Shown here: positions 43,133 through 51,571 of the stretch, one piece after another
Layout of the letters: every line of letters starts with the position of its first letter
Numbering within the stretch: the first letter of the stretch is position 1
Assembly (NCBI GenBank): GCA_947491985.1
Contig: CANLLR010000020.1
Location: 1-53,338, forward strand
Length of the DNA: 53,338 bases
Direction: 5' to 3'
DNA from: Flavobacteriaceae bacterium
Lineage (GTDB): Bacteria; Bacteroidota; Bacteroidia; Flavobacteriales; Flavobacteriaceae
Translations under genes and position numbers: made by a program
The notes under the pieces: model-generated
The model's database searches: none
Seen by the model: only the letters and a program-made list of their open reading frames with translations
What the model was told of the DNA's origin: nothing

Positions 43133-43627
43133 ATGAAAAATAAAATAATTTGTCTTTTAGCATTGGCTACCCTTAGTTTTACTTCTTGTAAAAAAGAAGT
43201 AACTACAACGCCATCCACAACTGTTGCAACAAAAACACCAACGGTTCAAACTACATCACAAGCTATTACAGAAACAGCTACACCAGTTGCAGAAGGTAAA
43301 CAAACAACCATTTCTTTTACAGAAGAAGAATTCGATTTTGGCGATATTAATCAAGGAGACAAAGTAGTGCATGTTTTTACTTTTAAGAACACTGGTGAAA
43401 ACGATTTAACCATTACCAAAGCTGTTGGATCTTGTGGTTGTACCGTACCTGAATTTCCAAAAGAACCTATTGCTCCCGGAAAATCAGGAACACTTAAAGC
43501 GACTTTCAATTCGGATGGTAAATCGGGTCCTCAAAACAAATCCATTACTGTTTCTGCCAACGTACCAAATGGAGCTGCAGTGATAAGAATTAAAGCCAAT
43601 ATTAAAGTAGCTAATCAAATAAAATAA
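43133..43627 (+). CDS. DUF1573 lipoprotein
   Basis: The 164-residue protein has a type II signal peptide (FTSC, Cys19) and a Thr/Pro-rich linker. The DUF1573 beta-sandwich (about 62-160) reads FDFGDINQGDKVVHVFTFKNTGENDLTI, then GSCGCTVPEFPKEPIAPG with the paired cysteines (positions split about 67-120), and a closing TVSANVPNG. The domain is like an immunoglobulin/ASH-type fold. Function is unknown. Placement between nusB and yajC is common in Flavobacteria. Confidence 0.88.
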   Translation: MKNKIICLLALATLSFTSCKKEVTTTPSTTVATKTPTVQTTSQAITETATPVAEGKQTTISFTEEEFDFGDINQGDKVVHVFTFKNTGENDLTITKAVGSCGCTVPEFPKEPIAPGKSGTLKATFNSDGKSGPQNKSITVSANVPNGAAVIRIKANIKVANQIK

Positions 43628-43655
43628 ATAAAACTAATTTAAAAATAACAAAACC

Positions 43656-43931
43656 ATGGATCAAATTACAACGTTTTTACCCTTTATATTAATTTTTGTC
43701 GTGATGTATTTCTTTATGATATTACCACAACAAAAGAGAGTTAAGAAAGAAAAAGAGTTTGAAACCAATTTAAAAGTAGGTGACAAAATCGTAACCAAAA
43801 GTGGTTTCCACGGAAAAATAGCTGAGTTGTCTGAAACAACTGCCGTTATCGAAACCATGTCTGGGAAATTAAAGATTGAAAAATCGGCCATTTCACTAGA
43901 GTTGAGTATGGCTTTGAATAAAAAAGCATAA
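43656..43931 (+). CDS. yajC: Preprotein translocase subunit YajC
   Basis: YajC is a small inner-membrane partner of SecDF. The 91-residue protein has one N-terminal transmembrane helix (LPFILIFVVMYFFMILP, about 7-23). The conserved PQQKRVKKEKEFETNLKVGDKIVTKSG (split about 24-50) and a short soluble beta domain follow. Length is normal. It is the last gene of the nusB-DUF1573-yajC unit. Confidence 0.95.
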   Translation: MDQITTFLPFILIFVVMYFFMILPQQKRVKKEKEFETNLKVGDKIVTKSGFHGKIAELSETTAVIETMSGKLKIEKSAISLELSMALNKKA

Positions 43932-43942
43932 TAAAAAAAATC

Positions 43943-43992
43943 AGCTACCGATTCAAAAAAAGGAATACTCTCTCTTTCTTGAATTGGTAGCT
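43943..43992. terminator. Hairpin after yajC
   Basis: The 14-base arms AGCTACCGATTCAA (43943-43956) and TTGAATTGGTAGCT (43979-43992) pair with one G-T wobble around a 22-base loop. An A-run precedes it and AT-rich sequence follows. It lies between converging genes and may serve as a terminator for either. Confidence 0.6.
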
Positions 43993-44066
43993 AAAATTTA
44001 ATGTAATAAATTAACTCTCTGTAATTTATTATTTAAAGCAAATATTGTTTCCAATAAAGAAAAAAA

Positions 44067-45341
44067 TTACTTTTTCTTCGCTTTTTTCTCTTTTTCACTA
44101 AAATTAGTAGTGGCCGTAAGTTCAGCAATCTTAACAATTACTGCAATGGCTTTTTGCATACTTTCTACAGGAACGTATTCGTACTTTCCGTGAAAATTAT
44201 GACCACCAGCAAATATATTCGGACAGGGTAATCCCATATACGATAACCTACATCCATCGGTGCCACCGCGAATGGGCTTTATCAACGGTTTAATGCCTAT
44301 ACTTTTCATCGCTTTTTCTGCCAAATCAACAATAAACATCACCGGAACTACTTTTTCTTTCATGTTGTAATATTGGTCTTTGATTTCACAAATGACAATG
44401 TCTTCGCCAAATTGTTTAGCGAATTTTTTATTTATTTTTTTGGTAATAGCATGCACTAATTCTTTGCGTTTTTTGAATTTTTTAGCGTCATGATCGCGAA
44501 TAATCAGCTCTAATTTAGTTTCTTCAATACTACCCGAAAGTTGTGTTACATGAAAAAATCCTTCATAACCTTTGGTTTCTTGAGGCGTTTCGCCTTTTGG
44601 TAATGCATTAATGAAATCGTTGGCAATCAACATCGAATTGATCATTTTCCCTTTGGCATAACCTGGGTGAACTGATTTTCCTTTGAAAGTAATTTTTACG
44701 CCAGCCGCATTAAAATTTTCATATTCCAATTCGCCAATCTGACTTCCGTCCATTGTATACGCCCATTGAGCTCCAAATTTCTCTACATCAAATAAATCGG
44801 CACCACGACCAATTTCTTCATCTGGTGTGAAACAAATTCTGATTTTGCCGTGTTTGATTTGCGGGTTTTGAATCATAAATTCCATTGCCGTTACAATTTC
44901 TGTAATTCCGGCTTTATCATCCGCACCCAATAAAGTGAGTCCGTCTGTCGTAATCAACGTTTGTCCTTTGTACAACAACAAATCCGAAAAGTAACTCGGA
45001 GAAAGCACAATTTTTTGCGCTGCATTTAAAACAATATCGCCACCGTCATAATTTTTAATGATTTGCGGATTCACATTTAGTCCAGTAAAATCGGGCGTAG
45101 TGTCGTAATGTGAAACAAATCCAATGGTAGGAACGTCAGCATCAACGTTACTTGGCAAGGTCGCCATTACATAACCATTTTTGTCAATGGTCACTTCTTT
45201 CATTCCAATTTGCTTGAGTTCGGCAACAAGCATTTTGGCCAAAACCAATTGTTTTTTGGTACTCGGGGTGGTTGGTGAATTCGCATCCGATTCGGTATCA
45301 ATTTTTACGTAACTGATAAAACGGTCAATAATATGTTGCAT
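44067..45341 (-). CDS. pepT: Peptidase T (tripeptide aminopeptidase)
   Basis: PepT is a cytoplasmic dizinc M20 peptidase that removes the N-terminal residue of tripeptides. The 424-residue protein has the metal motifs FVSHYDTTPD (about 74-83), LLGADDKAG (about 136-144) and FTPDEEIGRGAD (about 171-182). A dimerisation lid is in the middle, and the final metal His is near FAGGHNFHGKYEYVP (about 381-395). A Lys-rich tail ends the protein. A -7 element 16-23 bases before the ATG implies a very short leader. Confidence 0.94.
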   Translation of the reverse strand: MQHIIDRFISYVKIDTESDANSPTTPSTKKQLVLAKMLVAELKQIGMKEVTIDKNGYVMATLPSNVDADVPTIGFVSHYDTTPDFTGLNVNPQIIKNYDGGDIVLNAAQKIVLSPSYFSDLLLYKGQTLITTDGLTLLGADDKAGITEIVTAMEFMIQNPQIKHGKIRICFTPDEEIGRGADLFDVEKFGAQWAYTMDGSQIGELEYENFNAAGVKITFKGKSVHPGYAKGKMINSMLIANDFINALPKGETPQETKGYEGFFHVTQLSGSIEETKLELIIRDHDAKKFKKRKELVHAITKKINKKFAKQFGEDIVICEIKDQYYNMKEKVVPVMFIVDLAEKAMKSIGIKPLIKPIRGGTDGCRLSYMGLPCPNIFAGGHNFHGKYEYVPVESMQKAIAVIVKIAELTATTNFSEKEKKAKKK

Positions 45342-45356
45342 GAGGTGTTTTTTTTA

Positions 45357-45364
45357 CAAATATA
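45357..45364 (-). promoter_or_regulatory. -7 element of pepT
   Basis: On the minus strand TATATTTG (45364-45357) matches TAnnTTTG. The start site would be near 45350, leaving a leader of about 9 bases. The -33 region falls in dispersed repeat copy 3. Confidence 0.45.
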
Positions 45365-45371
45365 ATTTTTT

Positions 45372-45453
45372 TGAAGCTATTCCTGCTTTCCGCTCTATCT
45401 TTTGTTGGAAAAAGCGCCAACAAAAGGATGCCGCTGCAATCAGGGCTAGGGCA
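45372..45453 (+). repeat. Dispersed intergenic repeat, copy 3
   Basis: The left flank is TGAAGCTATTCCTGCTTTCC. The core is a perfect 10-bp hairpin, CTTTTGTTGG (45399-45408) with CCAACAAAAG (45417-45426), and the right flank is GGATGCCGCTGCAATCAGGG then CTAGGGC. This is the cleanest copy. A possible partial second copy follows (TCCTAATCAGGGCT near 45546). Confidence 0.65.
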
Positions 45454-45511
45454 GTTTCTTTTTACAGACACTTTTCTTAATTAGACCACCTCGCCGCCTG
45501 CCTCCTTCACT

Positions 45512-45534
45512 AAAACAGTCTACTAGACTGTTTT
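45512..45534. terminator. Hairpin between pepT and the DUF418 pseudogene
   Basis: The 9-bp arms AAAACAGTC and GACTGTTTT pair around TACTA. The plus-strand side has a T-run; the minus-strand side, which the DUF418 gene would need, ends in TTTTAG. Confidence 0.55.
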
Positions 45535-45600
45535 TTAACACTCGGTCCTAATCAGGGCTTTGGCTCTAGTTTTAAATTGATATACTTTACAAGTAAGAAG

Positions 45601-46844
45601 CTAATGTAACATTGGTTGTCTCTTTCCATACGTCAAACTTCGCCAAACCCATTCTACAGGTCCGTATTGAAAATAGCTTAGCCAAATCGTACTCAAAATC
45701 ACCTGAAAAGCAAAAACTGCCAATCCGAAAAGAGTGTAATACACCGTTCCCACTTGTCCTCCATAACCCAATCTAGGATTCAGAAAAACAAAACTGCCAA
45801 TCAGCGATTGCATAATGTAATTGGTAAACGCCATTTTTCCGACAGGAGCGACTATCATCAATAATTTTTGACCCAATTTTGTTTGAAAACTTAGCATTAA
45901 TGTTGCCACATACGCCAAAGCCAATGGCACAACACCCAAGGCATAGGAAACAGTTTCTAGCCAACCATCAGGTGTTAAACCAAAATACAGATCACCGGGA
46001 GCCGACATGTATCTGGCTAACATAAAATTGGCGGGTAAACCTACAAAAAATCCAATCGCAATAACCCAATGCACAATTTTTTTGTTCTGTTGAAGGTTCG
46101 TATAAAAATTAGTACGTCCGATAACATAACCAATCAAAAAAACGCCCAACACTTTCGGAATCCGACTCACAAAAATCAAATAACCATAACGATAAAAGAA
46201 GCCAGCAATGTTTCCTTTAACGATATCAAACCAAGTCGCATTTTGTTCAAAAGCAGCATAACTCGCTTCGCTATTAATACCTAACTAAGCCGTTTCCAGT
46301 TGATTTCCGGTTCGGTAGCAAAGTTGTGCTGGAAAATTCAACCATTGAAAATGCATTTTTAACGCATACAAAACAATTGGTGATACAATCAGAATTGAAG
46401 CGGTGACTAGTAACGTTTTATTCGAAAATTTCCGCAAAGGCAAGAATAAAAATCCCAATAAAGCATAAATGAAAACGATATCTCCAGGTCAAATTAATAA
46501 GTGAAAGCACCCAATAACAGCATAATTAGCAGACGTCTTTTGACCGTTTTGACCGAATTGATTCCGTTGGCAACACCGCGTTTAATTTGTAACGCAATAC
46601 CCCATCCAAATAATAAACTAAAAATAGAATAGAATTTTCCTTCAATAAAAAGATAGTGCAAAAAACGCATGATGTCATCGGCACCATTTATAATCCATGG
46701 ACCAACTATGATGTCATCACTTTCAAATCTACTAAATCCGGCTAAGTTGGCAATAAATATGCCCAATATAGCAAAACCTCGTAAGGCATCCATGAAGAAT
46801 TCGCGCTCGTTATTTTTGACGGGTTTTAGTTTCTCCATAAGCAT
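45601..46844 (-). pseudogene. DUF418 membrane protein, inactivated by a frameshift and two stops
   Basis: The N-terminal piece (46844-46494) has the DUF418 opening FMDALRGFAILGIFIANL and several membrane helices, then hits TAA. The expected sequence resumes in the next frame as LLI-stop-PGDIVFIYALLG, where a TGA at 46491-46489 replaces the Trp normally found before PGD. A 1-base loss near 46502 (TTCCAC to TTCAC) explains the frame change. A third lesion is TAG at 46287-46285. The frame is then open to 45601, ending with the DUF418 C-terminal domain. Total length, 1244 bases, equals a 414-codon gene minus one base. Intact members are multi-pass inner-membrane proteins of unknown function. Confidence 0.9.
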
Positions 46845-46853
46845 TGTCTACGT

Positions 46854-47822
46854 TTATTTTCTACTATAAAAAATATACATTTCGCTACCGTTTTTTGCAT
46901 GGTTATTCGTGTCCCATTCCTTTTTAGCCTTCGCATTTATCGACGCGTGTACAGGATAGGAGATGATCGACGGAACCATATACGCCAGCTGAACTACATA
47001 ATGTTTCAGCTTTTTATTAGGTATTGCTTTAGTATCTTTATATAACGAATACGGCAATTGCAAATACGCCAACCACAAAAATTTTCTTCGAAGTTGTTCC
47101 AATTTGACTTTGGCTTTAGCATCAATTGCTTTTTCAGGATTGGTAAAATTTTTAATGAATGTTGCCGACGATTGGGTAATCCATTTTATGGCACCATGAT
47201 ATTGGTTGCTATAAAAATCTTTTTCTAAAGTAAAACCATGGACTTTAATCAAATCTGACGCTTTTTCTGTAGTTAAACGGCGAACGTGTCCTTCGTCTTC
47301 GTAGAAAAACCTGTTTTCCATCGAAGCATTAAAGCCATCCAATCGTAGTTTACAGAAATTGTATTCAAAACTATTTTCATTCCCACACGGTAAAATGTGC
47401 ATGATAAATGCTTGCGGTTTTAAATAATTATTGATTTCAATCAATGCTTTTTCAATGTCAAAAACATGCTCTAAAACATGATGAGAGAATAAAAAGTCGA
47501 ATTGCAATTCTGATTTCTGATCGTTATCCGAAACAAAAAAAGTACATTTTGGAAATCGTTTTTTAGCATTGTTTACCGCATTCTGACTAATATCACTCCC
47601 GTAAATCTTCCATTTAGGTAGCGCTTGACACAATAAATCGGTAAAAACACCATTTCCACATCCATAGTCCAATGCCTCTCCAGTTTCGGGTAAAGGCAAA
47701 CTACGCAAAATTTCAAAAACACGTTGTTTTTTTTCAGTGGGCCATTCATCCATGTATCCATTTTCATATCGATTTTCATAAAAATCAATTGCCTCTTCTT
47801 TTTGATAAAGTTCTGTTTTCAT
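46854..47822 (-). CDS. SAM-dependent methyltransferase with C-terminal extension
   Basis: The 322-residue protein has a class I methyltransferase domain (about 40-160). Motif I is ALDYGCGNGVFTDLLC (about 49-64), strand 2 ends IYGSDIS, and LFSHHVLEHVFDIEKAL (about 110-126) is typical of the UbiE/COQ5-like Methyltransf_11 group. The C-terminal 120 residues contain a hydrophobic, aromatic stretch (FLWLAYLQLPYSLY, YMVPSIISYPVHA) that may touch the membrane. The substrate is unknown; relatives act on sugars, lipids or quinones. It lies 10 bases upstream of the decayed DUF418 gene. Confidence 0.83.
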   Translation of the reverse strand: MKTELYQKEEAIDFYENRYENGYMDEWPTEKKQRVFEILRSLPLPETGEALDYGCGNGVFTDLLCQALPKWKIYGSDISQNAVNNAKKRFPKCTFFVSDNDQKSELQFDFLFSHHVLEHVFDIEKALIEINNYLKPQAFIMHILPCGNENSFEYNFCKLRLDGFNASMENRFFYEDEGHVRRLTTEKASDLIKVHGFTLEKDFYSNQYHGAIKWITQSSATFIKNFTNPEKAIDAKAKVKLEQLRRKFLWLAYLQLPYSLYKDTKAIPNKKLKHYVVQLAYMVPSIISYPVHASINAKAKKEWDTNNHAKNGSEMYIFYSRK

Positions 47823-47927
47823 GCGTTTTACAGTCTAATTTAATCAATTTGAAATTACTTTTAAATTGTAAATATATTATAAAAGTTAACATATCCAAAT
47901 AACTGGCTTTCAGTGCAACAATTTTTC

Positions 47928-47935
47928 TATTTTTG
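47928..47935 (+). promoter_or_regulatory. -7 element of pyrD
   Basis: TATTTTTG matches TAnnTTTG, 21 bases upstream of the ATG at 47956, with a start site near 47942. No TTTG is seen at -33. Confidence 0.5.
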
Positions 47936-47955
47936 TACCACTCAACAAATCCAAT

Positions 47956-48978
47956 ATGTATAAACTACTAATTCGTCCTCTTTTTTTTCTTTTTGATCCT
48001 GAAGAAGTTCATTATTTTACCTTCTCATTAATTCATTTGATATCAAAAATACCCGGTTTTTCTTGGTTATTTAGAAAACTCTATTTGGTAGAAGATAAAC
48101 GTTTAGAACGTGAAGTTTTCGGATTGAAATTTAAAAATCCAGTTGGACTTGCAGCGGGTTTTGATAAAGACGCCAAATTGTACCAAGAATTATCCGATTT
48201 TGGTTTCGGATTTATAGAAATCGGAACGGTCACTCCAGTCGGACAAGAAGGCAATCCAAAAAAGCGATTGTTTCGTCTCAAAGAAGATAGTGCTATTATC
48301 AACAGAATGGGTTTTAACAACGGCGGTGTTACCGAAGCGGTTGAACGATTAAAAAACAACAAAAACGTTTTAATTGGCGGTAATATCGGAAAGAACAAAA
48401 TTACGCCAAATGAAAACGCGACTAACGATTACGAAATCTGTTTCGACGCCCTTTTTGATCATGTAGATTATTTTGTTGTAAATGTAAGTTCACCAAATAC
48501 GCCGAATTTACGTGAATTACAAGACAAAAAGCCATTGACCGAGTTGTTACAAACCTTGCAAAATAAAAACCTATCCAAATCCATTCAAAAGCCAATTCTA
48601 TTAAAAATCGCTCCCGATTTGACCGATGAGCAATTATTAGATATTATCGACATTGTTGCCATAACCAAAATTGCTGGCGTAATTGCGACCAATACCACTA
48701 TTTCTCGTGAAGGTTTACTATCGGATAACAAATCAGAAATGGGCGGACTATCAGGAAAACCTCTAACAAAGCGAGCTACAGAAGTTATTCGTTTTCTCTC
48801 TGAAAAAAGCAACAATGCTTTTCCAATTATTGGAGTAGGAGGGATTCATTCAGCACAAGATGCGCTGGAAAAGTTAGAAGCAGGAGCAAGTTTGATTCAA
48901 TTGTACACCGGATTTATTTATGAAGGACCACAATTGGTAAAAGATATCAATACCGCAATTTTGGAAAAACTAAAATAA
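47956..48978 (+). CDS. pyrD: Dihydroorotate dehydrogenase (quinone), class 2
   Basis: PyrD oxidises dihydroorotate to orotate in pyrimidine synthesis and passes electrons to the quinone pool. The 340-residue FMN enzyme has the class 2 N-terminal helices for membrane contact (about 1-40). [15 protein letters not shown] lies at about 55-69 and [19 protein letters not shown] at about 81-99. The catalytic serine is in [14 protein letters not shown] (about 177-190), and FMN-binding IGVGGI lies near 295. Length is normal for class 2. Confidence 0.95.
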   Translation: MYKLLIRPLFFLFDPEEVHYFTFSLIHLISKIPGFSWLFRKLYLVEDKRLEREVFGLKFKNPVGLAAGFDKDAKLYQELSDFGFGFIEIGTVTPVGQEGNPKKRLFRLKEDSAIINRMGFNNGGVTEAVERLKNNKNVLIGGNIGKNKITPNENATNDYEICFDALFDHVDYFVVNVSSPNTPNLRELQDKKPLTELLQTLQNKNLSKSIQKPILLKIAPDLTDEQLLDIIDIVAITKIAGVIATNTTISREGLLSDNKSEMGGLSGKPLTKRATEVIRFLSEKSNNAFPIIGVGGIHSAQDALEKLEAGASLIQLYTGFIYEGPQLVKDINTAILEKLK

Positions 48979-48997
48979 AACTTTGCGACTTACTGCC

Positions 48998-49027
48998 TTT
49001 GTTGCAAATCACTTTTTCATATCTTTG
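48998..49027 (+). promoter_or_regulatory. Promoter of HMG-CoA lyase
   Basis: TTTG at 48998-49001, an 18-base spacer and TATCTTTG at 49020-49027 fit the Bacteroidetes consensus. The start site would lie near 49034, only a base or so before the ATG at 49035, so the message may be leaderless. Confidence 0.68.
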
Positions 49028-49034
49028 ACTTCCA

Positions 49035-49898
49035 ATGAAAAAAATCAAAATCATCGAATGTCCCCGAGATGCCATGCAAGGCATCAAAACGTTCATTCCC
49101 ACCGAACGTAAAGTCGACTACATTCAGGCACTTTTGCGTGTAGGTTTTGATACGATTGATTTTGGAAGTTTTGTCTCGCCTAAAGCGATTCCGCAAATGC
49201 AGGACACCGCTGAAGTATTAGCGCAACTCGATTTGTCGCAAACCACCAGTAAATTACTCACTATTATTGCCAATACACAAGGCGCGCAATTGGCGTCGGT
49301 GCATAACGAAATAAAGTATTTGGGATTTCCATTTTCAATTTCAGAGAATTTCCAAATGCGAAATACGCACAAAACCATCGCCGAAAGTTTAGTAACGTTA
49401 CAAGAAATTTTAGAAATTGCTGATTGTTGCAATAAAGAAGTGGTGACCTACATTTCTATGGGATTCGGAAATCCGTATGGCGATCCGTGGAATGTTGAAA
49501 TTGTAGGAGAATGGACCGAAAAATTGGCGAAAATGGGCGTGAAAATCTTGTCGCTTTCCGATACCATTGGAAGCTCAACGCCCGAAGTGATTAGCTATTT
49601 GTTTTCTAATTTGATTCCGAAATACCCCAACATCGAATTTGGTGCGCATTTGCATACCACGCCCGACAAATGGCATGAAAAAATAGATGCGGCTTACCTC
49701 GCTGGCTGTAAACGCTATGACGGTGCCATACAAGGATTTGGTGGTTGTCCAATGGCGAAGGATGATTTAACGGGCAACATGCCAACCGAAAAAATGCTGT
49801 CGTATTTCACTACTGTTAAAGGAGAAACCAACACGAGTCCGATGAGTTTTGAAAGTGCGTACAACGTGGCAACCCGACTTTTTGGCGAATTTCATTAG
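49035..49898 (+). CDS. Hydroxymethylglutaryl-CoA lyase
   Basis: The enzyme splits HMG-CoA into acetyl-CoA and acetoacetate, the last step of leucine breakdown. The 287-residue TIM barrel begins IIECPRDAMQG (about 5-15), equivalent to the PRDG(L/F)Q motif with Ala in place of Gly. FGSFVSPKAIPQMQD lies at about 41-55 and metal-binding FGAHLHTTP at about 196-204. The active-site loop GFGGCPMAKDDLTGNMPTE (about 235-253) carries the catalytic Cys. Leucine dehydrogenase is 7 kb away. Confidence 0.92.
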   Translation: MKKIKIIECPRDAMQGIKTFIPTERKVDYIQALLRVGFDTIDFGSFVSPKAIPQMQDTAEVLAQLDLSQTTSKLLTIIANTQGAQLASVHNEIKYLGFPFSISENFQMRNTHKTIAESLVTLQEILEIADCCNKEVVTYISMGFGNPYGDPWNVEIVGEWTEKLAKMGVKILSLSDTIGSSTPEVISYLFSNLIPKYPNIEFGAHLHTTPDKWHEKIDAAYLAGCKRYDGAIQGFGGCPMAKDDLTGNMPTEKMLSYFTTVKGETNTSPMSFESAYNVATRLFGEFH

Positions 49899-49904
49899 AA
49901 ACTA

Positions 49905-50053
49905 ATCCAGCTTTCCATTCCAAGTTTTTTTGTTTTCAACTCTTTTGGTACGCCGTAAAAAGAGCTCCTCTTAGTCGCTTTTTTACAGCAACAAAAAGAA
50001 GTTGCCTCCTTCAAAAAGCTTTCCATTACTATCTGGGCTAGGGCATTCGTAGT
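49905..50053 (+). repeat. Dispersed intergenic repeat, copy 4 (divergent)
   Basis: The left flank AATCCAGCTTTCCATTCCAA and the right flank CTATCTGGGCTAGGGC match the family ends. The roughly 100-base core differs from other copies and contains CTCTTTT and AAAAAGAG arms. It fills the gap between two converging genes and is the weakest member of the family. Confidence 0.45.
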
Positions 50054-50083
50054 CGAAATGACAAACTTTAATCCGAAATAATC

Positions 50084-50779
50084 TTATAACTTCCCAATCA
50101 ACAATCCGATCATCATGGCAATTCCAAAACTGAGCATGGTGCCTATCAACACATATTCGGTTTTAATCGTATTGGTGTCTTTGTACCTCAAAATCGATTT
50201 GGCCGCAATCAAAAACCCAACGACTTCGAATTTTCCAATAATGACAAAGGTTAATACCAAAATACGCTCTAAAATACCAATTAGTTTTCCAGCGTTTTTG
50301 AGTTCGGCTGTCGTGTCTGATATGCTTTCAATCTTCGCAACAACAAGTGTTTCACGAATGATAATGTTGGTCGGTTTGGCACAAATCAAATAGCCAATTA
50401 CAATAAATAATCCTTTTATAGAAAGGGGTACATTCCAAATTAAATGGCTTTGAAAATAACGGTTAAACAGCCAAACAAAAAACCAAATCACCACCAAATG
50501 CATCATTTGATCGATAAAAAATGAAAACCGACTGGTATTGATTTTCTTCTTTAAACCATCAATGATATAATGCAATAGGGCGATGCCCAAGGCACAAAAA
50601 ACAAAGTTGATGTCAAAGGATAAAATCCACGAACAAGCAAAAGTAATCAGTGTGTGTGGTAGTAAAAATTTACTTTTAAAGCCCTTTTCGTTCTTTTCTT
50701 TCGCGCTCGCATCGGTTTGAAAAAAGTAATCACTCATTAGATGAGCGATGACTTGTAAGAGAAGTAGTTTTACAATCAT
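50084..50779 (-). CDS. DUF3307 polytopic membrane protein
   Basis: The 231-residue inner-membrane protein has about six hydrophobic segments: 1-13, 41-56, 58-72, 91-105, 118-134 and 205-228, with another around 170-190. HLMSDYFFQTD (about 13-23) and LLHYIIDGLKK (about 69-79) keep His-x-x-x-Asp pairs that recur in DUF3307. Function is unknown. The start overlaps the satD stop by 4 bases (ATGA), so translation is coupled and the two products likely work together. Confidence 0.82.
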   Translation of the reverse strand: MIVKLLLLQVIAHLMSDYFFQTDASAKEKNEKGFKSKFLLPHTLITFACSWILSFDINFVFCALGIALLHYIIDGLKKKINTSRFSFFIDQMMHLVVIWFFVWLFNRYFQSHLIWNVPLSIKGLFIVIGYLICAKPTNIIIRETLVVAKIESISDTTAELKNAGKLIGILERILVLTFVIIGKFEVVGFLIAAKSILRYKDTNTIKTEYVLIGTMLSFGIAMMIGLLIGKL

Positions 50780-51465
50780 GATTCCATAGCTTTAAAAAGG
50801 GCATTAAAATAATTCACCGATTTTTCAATGGCGTTCCATCCAACATTTGTAGAGTGCTGATTGACTGCAGATTGCTTTACTTTTAATGTACTAGCGATAG
50901 CTTCTTCGTTCTTGCCCAATAATTTATAATATACTACTTCGCATTGTTTGGAAGTTGCTTTGCTCATTAATACATCTAACAAACCAAGAATAGTGGTAAG
51001 TGTAACATTCAGTTTCTCATCGGCAGAAACAAAAAACAAGGTGTTTTTTATTACGATACGTTGTTTGTTATGGGTCGATTCGTCGTTTATTTTTCTTCCC
51101 GACATGTAAATGGCTTCTCCATCTATAATACCTTTTTTAGTATCATATCTGCTCAATTCGCCGTATCCCATGGCAATCCGAATTCCATAATTTCTAAACG
51201 ATTTGGTTCGGTTATTTTCTAAATTTTTGGAAAAAGAAACCGACTTGATAAAGGTTTTTATTAGCAAAACTATGGCTAAGGCATCAGAGGAATTTTCGAC
51301 AACCATTTCGATATAATCTCCTTTTACAATACGTCCGAATACAGCATAGGTTTTATTGATATCGGTAAAAAGGACTTTCAATTGTTTTTCTAAAACGGTT
51401 TTTTCAGCATCATCTAGGCTTGTGTAAGCAATGATATCGCCCGATATTACAATGACTTTTTTCAT
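50776..51465 (-). CDS. SatD family protein with cyclase-like domain and C-terminal HTH
   Basis: The 229-residue cytoplasmic protein fits the SatD family. Its N-terminal part (1-130) resembles the class III nucleotide cyclase core: ISGDIIAYTSL (7-17) with Asp10 at the first metal position, RIVKGDYIEMV (45-55), GIRIAMGYGEL (94-104) and DGEAIYMSGRKIND (115-128). Residues about 182-212 (LLGKNEEAIASTLKVKQSAV and the next helix) look like a winged or LuxR-type helix-turn-helix. It may be a regulator sensing or making a nucleotide; whether it is catalytic cannot be told. It leads the operon with the DUF3307 gene. An operator-like array overlaps its promoter. Confidence 0.8.
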   Translation of the reverse strand: MKKVIVISGDIIAYTSLDDAEKTVLEKQLKVLFTDINKTYAVFGRIVKGDYIEMVVENSSDALAIVLLIKTFIKSVSFSKNLENNRTKSFRNYGIRIAMGYGELSRYDTKKGIIDGEAIYMSGRKINDESTHNKQRIVIKNTLFFVSADEKLNVTLTTILGLLDVLMSKATSKQCEVVYYKLLGKNEEAIASTLKVKQSAVNQHSTNVGWNAIEKSVNYFNALFKAMES

Positions 51466-51563
51466 TTCCTAATTATTTTTGATTGACTAGCCGTTAACAA
51501 ATATACTATTTTATTTATTTTTTTCGAATATGAGTCAATGGACTAACAATACAATTTGAAAAG

Positions 51564-51571
51564 CAAATATA
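51564..51571 (-). promoter_or_regulatory. -7 element of the satD-DUF3307 operon
   Basis: On the minus strand TATATTTG (51571-51564) matches TAnnTTTG. The start site would be near 51557, leaving a leader of about 92 bases. The element shares bases 51568-51571 with the first TATAAG half-site of the repeat array. Confidence 0.5.

Noticed and set aside
45601..46179. A separate 192-residue membrane protein gene
   Set aside because: It is the C-terminal part of the same DUF418 pseudogene, and its first Met is internal to the domain.
46494..46844. A separate 116-residue membrane protein gene
   Set aside because: It is the N-terminal piece of the frameshifted DUF418 gene; the remaining domain continues in the next frame.
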